Assembly (NCBI RefSeq): GCF_002813445.1
Contig: NZ_PHHD01000001.1
Coordinates: 1,674,001-1,738,000, forward strand
Reading direction: 5' to 3'
Source of the DNA: Pseudomonas tolaasii NCPPB 2192
Lineage (GTDB): Bacteria > Pseudomonadota > Gammaproteobacteria > Pseudomonadales > Pseudomonadaceae
DNA length: 64,000 nt
Shown here: positions 33,787 through 42,275 of the stretch, piece by piece
Layout of the letters: every line of letters begins with the position of its first letter
Numbering within the stretch: position 1 is the stretch's first letter
Made by a program: the position numbers and the translations under genes
Notes under the pieces: generated by a model
The model's input: only the letters and a program-made list of their open reading frames with translations
Told to the model about the DNA's origin: nothing
Database searches by the model: none

Positions 33787-34788
33787 ATGAAACTGCCCTT
33801 CAAACGTCTGATCACGCTGTTCGCGGGCACCGCGCTGGCGGGCCTGGTGCACGCCGCCGACCTCAAGGAAATCCGCATCGCTGTGCCCGACCTCAGTGCC
33901 GGCAGCCAGCACAGCGGTGGCGGCATTACCGACGTGCTGCGTGAACAGCAAATCTTTGAAAAGGCCTTCGCCGACCAGGGCATCAAGGTTCAGTGGAATT
34001 ACTTCAAGGGTGCTGGCCCGGTGATCAATGAAGCCTTCGCCAATGGCCAGGTGGACCTGGCTTATCTCGGCGACCTGGCGGCGATCATCGGCCGCTCCAA
34101 TGGCCTCGACACCCGCTTGCTCAGTGCCACCGCGCGTGACATCAAGCAGTACCTCGGCGTAGTGCCCGGTTCCGGCATCAAGACCTTGCAAGACCTCAAG
34201 GGCAAGCGCGTGGCGGTCTTCCGTGGCACTGCCACTCAGTTGTCGCTCGACAGCGCTCTGGCCAGCCAGGGCTTGAGCGAGAAAGACCTGAAAATCATCA
34301 ACCTTGACTTCAACGCGGCCGGCGCCGCACTCGCCGCCAGGCAGATTGACGCGACCTGGGGCGGGGCGAACCTGGCGGCGCTGCAAGCCAAGGGCCTGGC
34401 CGAACTGCCGCTGACCACCAAGGACCTGGGGGGCGCTGGCAGTGTTCAGGCGGTGCTGGTGGGCAGCGGCAAGTTTGTCGACGAACATCCCGAGGTCATC
34501 ACCCAGTTGCTCAAGGCTCAACAACAGGCCGTGCAGTGGCTCACCAATGACAACAACAAGCAGGCTTACATCGACCTGGTGTCGGGGCGGGCGAGTTACC
34601 CACCGGTGATCCTGGGCAATGATTTGAAAAACGAGAAACTCAGCGAGATTTTCCCCTCGACCCTGGATCCGGTATTCCTGGGCAAGTTGCAGGATGCGGT
34701 GGACCTGGCGTCCAAAGAGAAGCTGATTCGCAAGCCGTTTCAGGTGAGTGATTGGGTGGCGCCGAATCTGGCGGCGGCGGGGTTGTAA
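33787..34788 (+). CDS. atsR: Periplasmic sulfate-ester-binding protein
   Basis: A 333-residue binding protein of the SsuA/NMT1-like fold. ATG 33787 after AAGGAGCTGCGCTT gives a proper signal peptide (MKLPFKRLITLFAGTALAGLVHA-AD). FKGAGPVINEAFANGQVDLAYLGDLAAI (recognised by NGQVDLAYLGDL) is typical of the sulfonate/sulfate-ester binders, as is LKGKRVAVFRGTATQ. It delivers substrate to AtsBC, encoded divergently. A hairpin repeat follows the stop. Confidence 0.88.
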   Translation: MKLPFKRLITLFAGTALAGLVHAADLKEIRIAVPDLSAGSQHSGGGITDVLREQQIFEKAFADQGIKVQWNYFKGAGPVINEAFANGQVDLAYLGDLAAIIGRSNGLDTRLLSATARDIKQYLGVVPGSGIKTLQDLKGKRVAVFRGTATQLSLDSALASQGLSEKDLKIINLDFNAAGAALAARQIDATWGGANLAALQAKGLAELPLTTKDLGGAGSVQAVLVGSGKFVDEHPEVITQLLKAQQQAVQWLTNDNNKQAYIDLVSGRASYPPVILGNDLKNEKLSEIFPSTLDPVFLGKLQDAVDLASKEKLIRKPFQVSDWVAPNLAAAGL

Positions 34789-34802
34789 GGGGGCTGGCAA
34801 CC

Positions 34803-34937
34803 AGATCGTTCCCACGCTCTGCGTGGGAACGCCTCGTGTGACGCTCCGCGTCAACCTCCGCAGGGCTTGAACCATGCGTAGGCACAGGGACGCGGAGCGT
34901 CCAGGGCGGCTTTCCCACGCAGAGCGTGGGAACGATC
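34803..34937. repeat. Large inverted repeat of the GATCGTTCCCACGC family
   Basis: AGATCGTTCCCACGCTCTGCGTGGGAACG on the left is mirrored by CCCACGCAGAGCGTGGGAACGATC on the right. The interior holds ACGCTCCGCGT and its complement GACGCGGAGCGTC, making a nested structure. This is a third dispersed hairpin family in the window, between convergent atsR and the LysR gene. Confidence 0.9.
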
Positions 34938-34963
34938 GGCGATCGGTGCTCGCGATTGGCCGC

Positions 34964-35884
34964 TCAGACCGCCACACTCACCGCCTGCGTGTCCACCTCC
35001 ACCAGCGTCTCGATCATCGCCTTCGCCGCCGGCGACAACCTTGACCCCGTGCGGCTGACAATTCCGCACCGCGCGCTCATGGTCTCCATGTTCTGCGGCA
35101 GGTTGCGCCAGTGCAGCAGCACCAGCGTGCCCTGGGCAATGTCTTCGGCAAACGCCTCCTCAGTGCCCACGCCGATGGCGTTCGACTGCAACACAATCTT
35201 GACCAGCGCCGGGAAGTGCTCGGTCTGAATGCTCGGCGAGAAATCCATGCGCCCGCTCAGGTTCGCCAACAGTTTGCGAATGCCCTGGGAGATCAGCGGC
35301 GAGGCCAGCGGGTAGTCGAACATATCGTTGGTCGACAGGCTGTCCTTGGCCAGCAACGGGTGTCCGGGGCGGCAGAAAAACACACCGCGTTTGGGCGTGA
35401 GCGGGCGGGTCTGGAAGTTTGGATCGTTTTCAAACTGGCGGATGTCGGCGATGAAAAATTCGATCTCTTCTCGGCTCAACGCACGGCTGAGTTTTTCCCA
35501 GTTATCCACCTGGAAACTGGTGCGGATTCGCGGGTGGGCGTTGATAAACCGCGCGACGGCATCGGGCACCAGTTTCACCGCCGGCGCGGGGCCGGTGCCG
35601 AAGCGCAGGTCGCCGGCATCGAGCTTGGTCATGCGCGTGACTTCACTGCTCAGCAACGCGGCGCCGTGCACCAGGCTCAGGGCATGTTGCAGCACCACCT
35701 GGCCTTCGGGTGTGGGGCGCAGGTCCTTGTTGCCGCGGTCTACCAGTACGCAACCGAACTCCTGTTCCAGCCCCTGGATGCTGCGGCTGAACGCGGGTTG
35801 AGTGATGCCCATGGCGTCTGCCGCGCGCACGAAACTGCGGTGTTCGTTGAGGGCGATGAAGTAGCGCAGTTGGCGAAGATCCAT
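34964..35884 (-). CDS. LysR-family regulator, SftR-like, divergent from atsK
   Basis: A 306-residue regulator; start at the CAT complement 35882-35884 (MDLRQLRYF). The N-terminal helix-turn-helix is FVRAADAMGITQPAFSRSIQGLEQEFG (key part GITQPAFSRSIQGLE). The effector domain extends to the C-terminus with LRFGTGPAPAVKLVP and GIVSRTGSRLSP. The divergent gene is the sulfate-ester dioxygenase atsK. P. putida SftR is a LysR protein controlling sulfate-ester genes, so this is a good candidate for that role. It is clearly paralogous to the LysR protein at 38860-39804. Confidence 0.85.
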   Translation of the reverse strand: MDLRQLRYFIALNEHRSFVRAADAMGITQPAFSRSIQGLEQEFGCVLVDRGNKDLRPTPEGQVVLQHALSLVHGAALLSSEVTRMTKLDAGDLRFGTGPAPAVKLVPDAVARFINAHPRIRTSFQVDNWEKLSRALSREEIEFFIADIRQFENDPNFQTRPLTPKRGVFFCRPGHPLLAKDSLSTNDMFDYPLASPLISQGIRKLLANLSGRMDFSPSIQTEHFPALVKIVLQSNAIGVGTEEAFAEDIAQGTLVLLHWRNLPQNMETMSARCGIVSRTGSRLSPAAKAMIETLVEVDTQAVSVAV

Positions 35885-36063
35885 ATGCTTTCCCGGCATC
35901 TGAAAAATAGGTCGAAGGCATTTGCGACCAGGGGAGCTGAGGTTTTAAATGCAAGCTCTTATTCCGTCAACGAAGCATGCTTTCATTTGCTAGATCCAAA
36001 TTGCATATGAATAGAGCGTTGCCGGAAAGCATCCCCACCATCAGGCACATGAGGGTCATCACA
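35885..36063. promoter_or_regulatory. Divergent LysR/atsK promoter with CTTATTCC-AACGAA motif
   Basis: A 179-base gap. AGCTCTTATTCCGTCAACGAA at about 35954-35974 resembles an element before the alpha/beta hydrolase gene (46894-46914), and both are 21 bases long from AGCT to AACGAA. TTTGCTAGATCCAAATTGCA at about 35987 follows. These are candidate activator and promoter elements for atsK. Confidence 0.5.
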
Positions 36064-36969
36064 ATGAGCAATGCCGCATTAGCTGTTCAACCCATCGCCC
36101 AGGCGCTGGACATTCACCCGGTCGCGGGGCGCATCGGCGCCGAGATCCGTGGCGTCAGACTTTCCGGCGACCTGGATGCCACCACCGTTGAAGCCATCCA
36201 GCAGGCGCTGGTGCAGTACAAGGTGATCTTCTTCCGCGAGCAAACCCACCTTGATGACCAGAGCCAGGAAGCCTTCGCCCACTTGCTCGGCGAGCCCATT
36301 GCCCACCCGACCGTGCCGGTGCGCGACGGTACGCGTTTCCTGATGGAGCTTGATGGTGGCCGTGGCCAGCGCGCCAATTCGTGGCACACCGACGTGACCT
36401 TCGTCGACGCCTACCCAAAAGCCTCGATCCTGCGTTCGGTGCTGGCGCCCAAGTCCGGGGGCGATACGGTGTGGGCCAACACCGCCAGCGCCTACAACGA
36501 CCTCAGCGCCGAATTGCGCGTGCTGGCGGATAACCTGTGGGCGGTGCACAGCAACGAATACGACTACGCCGCGCGCAAGCCCGATGTGTCAGTGGAAAAG
36601 CTCGAGGAATACCGCAAGGTGTTCACCTCCACGGTGTATGAAACCGAGCACCCGGTAGTGCGCGTGCACCCGGTCAGCGGCGAAAAAACCTTGCTGCTGG
36701 GGCACTTCGTCAAACGCCTGAAAGGCTACTCACAGGCTGACTCAACGCAGCTGTTCAACCTGCTGCAAAGCCACGTCACTCGCCTGGAAAACACCGTGCG
36801 CTGGCGCTGGAGCACCGGCGATGTGGCGATCTGGGACAACCGCGCCACCCAGCATTACGCGGTGGACGACTACGGCACCCAGGAACGCATCGTGCGCCGG
36901 GTGACGCTCAAGGGCGATGTGCCGGTGGGGGTGCAAGGGCAGGCCAGCAAAACCACCAAGGGTCTCTAA
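36064..36969 (+). CDS. atsK: Alpha-ketoglutarate-dependent sulfate-ester dioxygenase
   Basis: A 301-residue non-heme iron oxygenase of the TauD family that cleaves alkyl sulfate esters to aldehyde and sulfate using 2-oxoglutarate and O2. ATG 36064 gives MSNAALAV, the start and length of AtsK from P. putida. Iron ligands are His108 and Asp110 (NSWHTDVTF) and His264 (ATQHYAVDD). Arg275 and Arg279 fit the cosubstrate and substrate carboxylate/sulfate sites. It is cytoplasmic, feeding on esters imported by AtsRBC. Confidence 0.95.
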   Translation: MSNAALAVQPIAQALDIHPVAGRIGAEIRGVRLSGDLDATTVEAIQQALVQYKVIFFREQTHLDDQSQEAFAHLLGEPIAHPTVPVRDGTRFLMELDGGRGQRANSWHTDVTFVDAYPKASILRSVLAPKSGGDTVWANTASAYNDLSAELRVLADNLWAVHSNEYDYAARKPDVSVEKLEEYRKVFTSTVYETEHPVVRVHPVSGEKTLLLGHFVKRLKGYSQADSTQLFNLLQSHVTRLENTVRWRWSTGDVAIWDNRATQHYAVDDYGTQERIVRRVTLKGDVPVGVQGQASKTTKGL

Positions 36970-37002
36970 ATCAACACACATTTAAATGTGAGTACGTGCT
37001 TG

Positions 37003-37030
37003 TGTGGGAGCGAGCAAGCCCGCTCCCACA
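37003..37030. repeat. Short REP hairpin between convergent genes
   Basis: TGTGGGAGCGAGCAAGCCCGCTCCCACA is a compact palindrome after atsK and before the convergent sulfatase 3' end. Confidence 0.8.
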
Positions 37031-37060
37031 CAAGCCCTTAACCACATTGATCTATGGTGT

Positions 37061-38668
37061 TTACCAAACGCCGATTTGCACGACCTTTTCCACTTCCGGC
37101 TCACCATAGCGAAACCGTTGCCCGCGCAGGGCGATCTCCGAATGGCTGATGGTGGTGCGCCGCTTCAGCCCGCGCAGCCATTCGAACAGATAGCCCGAGT
37201 GAGTCTCGCGCACCTCGGCATACGCCGGGTCGGCCCCCAGGTCGTGCACTTCCTGCGGGTCGTTTTCCAGGTCAAACAGCTGTGGGCGAAAGCCGTCGTA
37301 AGCCAGGTATTTCCAGCGTTCGCTGCGCACCATGGTCATGCGGCAACGGTCGATGGGTTGCGCCAGACGCTCACGGGCCGGGGCCTGGAAGGCGTAGTCG
37401 TATTCGGCGATGGCGTAGCGGCGCCAAGGGATGTCTTCGCCGTGCAGCAACGGGATCAGTGAGCGACCTTCCAGACGATGCTCGGCAGCGGGCAACCCCA
37501 GCGCTTCGAGGAACGTCGGCAGCGCATCAATGGTTTCCACCAAACGCTCGTCCACCGAGCCACGGCTGATATCGGCATGGGCGCGCGGGTCGCGCACGAT
37601 CAACGGAACCCCCACTGCAGGCTCCAGCATAAACTCTTTTTCGCCGAGGAAATGATCACCGAGGAAATCGCCGTGGTCGCTGGTGAACACAATCAGCGTG
37701 TCGTTCCAGCGCCCGTTGCTTTGCAGGAAATCGAACAGCCTGCCCAGTTGATCGTCGATCTGTTTGATCAGGCCCATGTAGGTCGGAATCACCGTGAGCC
37801 GCACCTCGTCACGGGAAAAATTCAGGCTTTCCTCATGTCGGCGGAAGGCCTGGTACACCGGGTGATCGCTGGGGTTTGCAGGCTGCACGGGGGCCTGAAT
37901 GTGCTCGGCGCCGTACAGCGCGTGATACGGCGCCGGCGCGAGGTAGGGCCAGTGCGGCTTGATGTACGACAGGTGCAGGCACCACGGCCGCTCGCCCTGC
38001 TCGCCAATGAAAGCGATGGCGCGGTCGGTGGTGTAGACGGTTTCCGAATGTTCTTCGGCCACCCGCGCGGGCAGCCCGGCGTTGCGCATGTGCCAGCCGC
38101 TGAGCACTTCGCCGTTGTCGCCGGCAGCGGAATTGGCCCATTCATGCCAGGGGTTGCTGCCGCTGTAGCCTTTCTCGCGCAGGTAATGGGTGTAGGGCGC
38201 GGACTCACGTTTATCGTCGAACAGCGGGCTGTCGGGGTAGATGCCGTCGTGGCGCAAATACGCGTCAAAACCGACCTCGTTCAGCGGCTCGGCCTGTGCG
38301 CTGTCCGGGTCGATATTCAGGCGCTGCAAGGCGTCCAGATTCGGCGTGGCGTGGGTCTTGCCCACCAGCGCGGTGCGGATGCCGTGGGGGCGCAGGTAGT
38401 CGCCAATGGTCAGTTCTTCCAGCGGCAGCGGCACGGCGTTCCACGCCACCTGATGGCTGCTGACATAGCGCCCGGTGTACGCCGACATCCGCGACGGCCC
38501 GCAAATGGTGCCCTGGGTGTAGGCGCGGCTGAAACGCACGCCGGCGGCGGCGAGGCGGTCGATGTTCGGCGTGTGCAAATGCGCGTGGCCATAGCACGAC
38601 AGGTAATCGCGGCGCAGTTGGTCGCACATGATGTAGAGCACGTTGCGTACGGGATTGGGTTGGGACAT
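37061..38668 (-). CDS. Formylglycine-type sulfatase / phosphonate monoester hydrolase family
   Basis: A 535-residue alkaline-phosphatase-superfamily hydrolase. The motif TICGPSR carries Cys56, expected to be converted to formylglycine. CDQLRRDYLSCYGH supplies N-terminal metal ligands, SDHGDFLGDH the later ones. The cysteine position and the FTSDHGDFLGDH segment resemble phosphonate monoester hydrolases and aryl/choline sulfatases, which are promiscuous. No signal peptide is present. Its flanks (atsK on one side, a LysR gene and a TonB-dependent receptor on the other) favour a role in sulfate-ester use. It is not a close copy of AtsA. Confidence 0.85.
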   Translation of the reverse strand: MSQPNPVRNVLYIMCDQLRRDYLSCYGHAHLHTPNIDRLAAAGVRFSRAYTQGTICGPSRMSAYTGRYVSSHQVAWNAVPLPLEELTIGDYLRPHGIRTALVGKTHATPNLDALQRLNIDPDSAQAEPLNEVGFDAYLRHDGIYPDSPLFDDKRESAPYTHYLREKGYSGSNPWHEWANSAAGDNGEVLSGWHMRNAGLPARVAEEHSETVYTTDRAIAFIGEQGERPWCLHLSYIKPHWPYLAPAPYHALYGAEHIQAPVQPANPSDHPVYQAFRRHEESLNFSRDEVRLTVIPTYMGLIKQIDDQLGRLFDFLQSNGRWNDTLIVFTSDHGDFLGDHFLGEKEFMLEPAVGVPLIVRDPRAHADISRGSVDERLVETIDALPTFLEALGLPAAEHRLEGRSLIPLLHGEDIPWRRYAIAEYDYAFQAPARERLAQPIDRCRMTMVRSERWKYLAYDGFRPQLFDLENDPQEVHDLGADPAYAEVRETHSGYLFEWLRGLKRRTTISHSEIALRGQRFRYGEPEVEKVVQIGVW

Positions 38669-38783
38669 GAGGGCTTTACCGAACGGGGAACAGGCCTCTG
38701 TTTTCGCCGTTATACCGGTTGGCGGGCAAGTGCATTTGAGGACTGGGTTTTATGCAGGGCATGCATGGGTGCTGCTACTGGCG

Positions 38784-38851
38784 CTATCGCAGGCAAGCCA
38801 GCTCCCACATTTGAAATGCGTTCCCCTGTGGGAGCTGGCTTGCCTGCGATT
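38784..38851. repeat. Inverted REP pair
   Basis: TATCGCAGGCAAGCCAGCTCCCACA is followed by TGTGGGAGCTGGCTTGCCTGCGAT after a short spacer with AATGCGTTCCCC. It lies between the sulfatase promoter side and the LysR gene's 3' end. Confidence 0.9.
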
Positions 38852-38859
38852 ACGTCCGC

Positions 38860-39804
38860 TCAGACAGCGAGATTCTCCAGCGTGCACACATCCTCATCCA
38901 GCTCATCAATCTCCTTGATCTGCTCGATCATCGCCTCCGCCAGCGGCGACAACCGATACCCCGCACGGCTGACAATCCCGTAGCGCGTATAGCGCTCCTC
39001 CAAATCCTCCGCCAGGCCATCAATCTTCAAACACACCAACTCGCCCCGGGCCATGTGCAGCACGTCGCTGTTGGCGCTGACAATGCCGATGGCATCCGAG
39101 CGCAGCACCACGCCCATCAGGCTGTAGCCGTTTTCGCATTCCACATTGGGCTGGTAATCCGGCCGGCCGCTGAGGTCGACGATGACCTTTCGCAGGTTCG
39201 GCGGGCGGATGGTCACGGCCAATGGGTAGCTCATCAATTCGGCGGCGCTCACGCTGTCGCGCGCGGCCAGCGGGTGGCCGGCGCGGCAGCAAAAGTACCA
39301 GCGCCGCGCGCGCAGGCGATGGGTGTGGTAGTCCGGGTTGGCTTCGAAGTGGCGGGTGTCGGCGACGAAGAATTCGAACTCTTCGCTGAGCAGGCGTTTG
39401 CTCAGGCTTTGCCAGTCATCCACCTGAAACTGCACGCGCGCCTTGGGGTAGCGCCCGATGAAACTGCCGATGGCACGCGGAACCAGCCCGGCAGCGGGCG
39501 CCGGGCCGCAACCGAACCGCAACTCGCCCGCCTCCAGGCCGTTGAACTGGCTGATCTCGTTGGCCAGTTGTTGCGCGCCGCTGACCAGCCGCCGCGCATG
39601 TTCGAGCAACACCTGGCCTTGTTTGGTCGGCGCCAGGTCCTTGCGGCCACGGTCGACCAACTGGCAACCGGCGCTGTGTTCCAGCGCCTGAATGCTGCGG
39701 CTGAACGCCGACTGCGACAGGTTCACGGCCAGCGCCGCCGCGACAAAACTGCGTTGTTCGGCAAGGGCAATGAAGTGGCGCAACTGGCGCAAATCGATAT
39801 GCAT
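38860..39804 (-). CDS. LysR-family regulator, paralogue of the atsK-linked regulator
   Basis: A 314-residue regulator. The helix-turn-helix has VNLSQSAFSRSIQALEHSAG and is followed by VDRGRKDLAPTKQGQVLLEHA. The effector domain has LRFGCGPAPAAGLVPRAIGSF and ends with GIVSRAGYRLSPLAEAMIEQ. These segments line up almost without gaps with the LysR protein at 34964-35884. It is divergent from the TonB-dependent receptor gene (156 bases) and probably controls it, and perhaps the sulfatase that precedes it. Confidence 0.87.
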   Translation of the reverse strand: MHIDLRQLRHFIALAEQRSFVAAALAVNLSQSAFSRSIQALEHSAGCQLVDRGRKDLAPTKQGQVLLEHARRLVSGAQQLANEISQFNGLEAGELRFGCGPAPAAGLVPRAIGSFIGRYPKARVQFQVDDWQSLSKRLLSEEFEFFVADTRHFEANPDYHTHRLRARRWYFCCRAGHPLAARDSVSAAELMSYPLAVTIRPPNLRKVIVDLSGRPDYQPNVECENGYSLMGVVLRSDAIGIVSANSDVLHMARGELVCLKIDGLAEDLEERYTRYGIVSRAGYRLSPLAEAMIEQIKEIDELDEDVCTLENLAV

Positions 39805-39959
39805 TTTTCACATCAAAAATATCGGGGAAATGCATTGGCTATGCATTAGGTCGACTCCTTATAAAGGCAATCTCTTATGCAGTAAATGTTCGTAAAAACA
39901 TAAATAAATAACCTAAGGGAATATCAGTTGGTGGATATTTCCGGGTTCCGGAGCCGCTT
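39805..39959. promoter_or_regulatory. Divergent LysR/TonB-receptor promoter
   Basis: A 155-base AT-rich gap with TCTCTTATGCAGTAAATGTTCGT at 39871-39893, sharing the TCTTATKC core found before atsK, tonB and the hydrolase gene. ACATAAATAAATAACCTAAGGG precedes the receptor start. It is a candidate LysR/CysB target. Confidence 0.45.
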
Positions 39960-42275
39960 ATGAGTCTGTTGAAGTCCTTGCCCCTGGCCCTGTTGGTGGC
40001 CGGTAGCACCAGTTGGTCGCCGACCCAGGCCGCCGAAACGCCAGCACCTGCCAGCAAGGGCGAAAACGCCAGCGGCCAGCTTGAGACGGTCACCGTGACG
40101 GCGCGCCGACGCACCGAGAGTGCCCAGGAAGTGCCCACGCCCATGAGCGTGGTCGGCGGCCAGGCACTGGAGAGCCAGCGCGTGTACCGGATTCAGGATT
40201 TGCAGCAATTGGTGCCCAGCGTCAACGTGGCCTATATGCATGCGCGCCAGTCCAGCGTGTCGATTCGCGGCCTGGGCAACAACCCGGCGAGCGACGGCCT
40301 TGAAGGCAGCGTGGGGCTGTATATCGACAACGTGTACCTGGGACGGCCGGGCATGGCCGTGTTCGACCTGATGGACATTGAGCAGCTCGAAGTCTTGCGC
40401 GGGCCGCAGGGTACCCTGTTCGGCAAGAACACCACCGCCGGGGTGATCAACATCAGCACTCGCGCGCCGAGCTTCACCCCGGAGCGCAGCATCGAAACTT
40501 CGCTCGGCGAGGACGGTTATTTCCAGACCAAGGGCACGATTTCCGGGCCGCTCACCGACGAACTGGCCGGGCGTTTTTCGGCTTATCGCACCCGCAGCGA
40601 CGGCGACATCAAAAACGAATACAACGGCCATGACCTCAACGGCGGCTCACGCCAGGGCTTTCGCGGGCAGTTGCTGTACAAGCCCAGCGAGACTTTCAAC
40701 GCGCGCTGGATCGGCGATTACAACGAAGAAGACTCCAGCGCCGGCACCCGCGTGCTGTACAGCACCGGGCCGACCATCAACGGCACCAACCTGTACCAGT
40801 CGCGCGCCAATGCGGCAGGCGCCACGCTGGTGGACGGCACCCACCGTAAGGTCAACCTGGACAGCGACCAGCACGTCACTGTGTTTCAGGGCGGTACGTC
40901 GCTGGAGGCCAACTGGACCCTGCCGAGCGACTTCACCCTGACGTCGGTCAGCTCCTATCGCTTCTGGAATTTCACCCCGCGCAACGATGACGGTCTCAAC
41001 GTACCGGCGTCGTACAACGCGGGTGTGTCGGTGGAGGATAAGCAGTGGTCCCAGGAATTTCGCCTGGCTTCGCCCAAGGATGGCGTCTTCGATTACGTGC
41101 TTGGCGGGTACTACTTCGGCAATTCGCTGGATAACAAATCCTTTGCCTATTACGGGCCCAAGGCGGACATCTGGAATGGCACGCCAACCGGTGCGTTGAA
41201 CAATGTGAGCAGCGTGGGTAACGGGCATATTCGCACCGACAGTTTCGCGCTGTTTGCCCAAGGCACCTGGCACCTTACCGAGCGCCTGGATTTCACCGCC
41301 GGCGTGCGCGGCACCTATGAAGAAAAAAGCGCCTGGGTCACGCGCAACGCGCCGTTGGGTGGCGCAGCGGTCACGGGCGCGGCCGCCACGGCGCGGCGCG
41401 GGCGTGCCGGGGCCTATGACTCGGGCGACCTCAGCCAGTACAGCACCAGCCCTTCGGGCCTGCTGAACCTCAGCTATCACTTCACCGATAACCTGCTGGG
41501 CTACGCCACGCTGTCCCACGGCGAGAAGTCCGGTGGGGTCAACCTGGTGGTGGGCTCCGCGCCGACCGCCGGGGCGGACTCGCTGCTGGTCGGAACCGAA
41601 CGCGCCAACAACGCCGAGCTGGGCTTTAAAAGCACGCTGTGGGACCGTCGCCTGCAGCTCAATGCCAACCTGTTCTGGACCCAGGTCAACGGCTACCAGA
41701 CCAACGCCTACGACGACAGCAACCGCGTGCAATACCTGACCAACGCCGGTTCCGTGCGCTCGCGCGGCGTTGAAGTGGAAAGCACGCTGGTGCCGATCAA
41801 GGGCCTGACGTTGAACGTCAACGGCTCCTTTAATGACGTGAGTTATCTGTCGTACAAGGATGCGCCGTGCCCGCCGGAGGTCAGCCTGCGCCCGGGTGCA
41901 CCGGCTTCCTGCGACCTGAGCGGCCACCAGGTGGTCGGCGCGTCCAAATGGATCGCCAATGCCAACGGCGAGTACAAGTGGAACCTGGACAACGGCTTCG
42001 AACCTTACGTCACCGCCAGCTACGCGTTCCGCTCCAAAGCGGTGGGCACGGTGGAAGATTCCGACTACGGGCAGATCCCGGCCTATGCGGTGGTCAACCT
42101 GTCCACCGGCCTGCGCGGCAATTATCAACAAGGGCAGTGGGACGTGTCGCTGTGGCTGAAAAACGCTTTCGACAAAACCTACTACACCACCCTGTGGACC
42201 GGCGGGAATGGCGGCTACGAAGGGCTGTTGGGCACTCCGCGCACCTTAGGCGTGACCGGGCGCTACGACTTCTGA
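39960..42275 (+). CDS. TonB-dependent outer-membrane receptor
   Basis: A 771-residue receptor with signal peptide (MSLLKSLPLALLVAGSTSW, processed near TQA-AE) and TonB box LETVTVTA at about residues 41-48. The plug domain has IQDLQQLVPSVNV, SIRGLGNN and LEVLRGPQGTLFGKNTTAGVINI (short form RGPQGTLFGKN). The beta-barrel ends with a terminal aromatic residue, TGRYDF. Substrate unknown. The surrounding sulfatase, LysR and ats genes suggest a sulfate ester or other organosulfur compound rather than a siderophore. Its last 30 bases overlap the convergent MFS gene. Confidence 0.9.
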   Translation: MSLLKSLPLALLVAGSTSWSPTQAAETPAPASKGENASGQLETVTVTARRRTESAQEVPTPMSVVGGQALESQRVYRIQDLQQLVPSVNVAYMHARQSSVSIRGLGNNPASDGLEGSVGLYIDNVYLGRPGMAVFDLMDIEQLEVLRGPQGTLFGKNTTAGVINISTRAPSFTPERSIETSLGEDGYFQTKGTISGPLTDELAGRFSAYRTRSDGDIKNEYNGHDLNGGSRQGFRGQLLYKPSETFNARWIGDYNEEDSSAGTRVLYSTGPTINGTNLYQSRANAAGATLVDGTHRKVNLDSDQHVTVFQGGTSLEANWTLPSDFTLTSVSSYRFWNFTPRNDDGLNVPASYNAGVSVEDKQWSQEFRLASPKDGVFDYVLGGYYFGNSLDNKSFAYYGPKADIWNGTPTGALNNVSSVGNGHIRTDSFALFAQGTWHLTERLDFTAGVRGTYEEKSAWVTRNAPLGGAAVTGAAATARRGRAGAYDSGDLSQYSTSPSGLLNLSYHFTDNLLGYATLSHGEKSGGVNLVVGSAPTAGADSLLVGTERANNAELGFKSTLWDRRLQLNANLFWTQVNGYQTNAYDDSNRVQYLTNAGSVRSRGVEVESTLVPIKGLTLNVNGSFNDVSYLSYKDAPCPPEVSLRPGAPASCDLSGHQVVGASKWIANANGEYKWNLDNGFEPYVTASYAFRSKAVGTVEDSDYGQIPAYAVVNLSTGLRGNYQQGQWDVSLWLKNAFDKTYYTTLWTGGNGGYEGLLGTPRTLGVTGRYDF

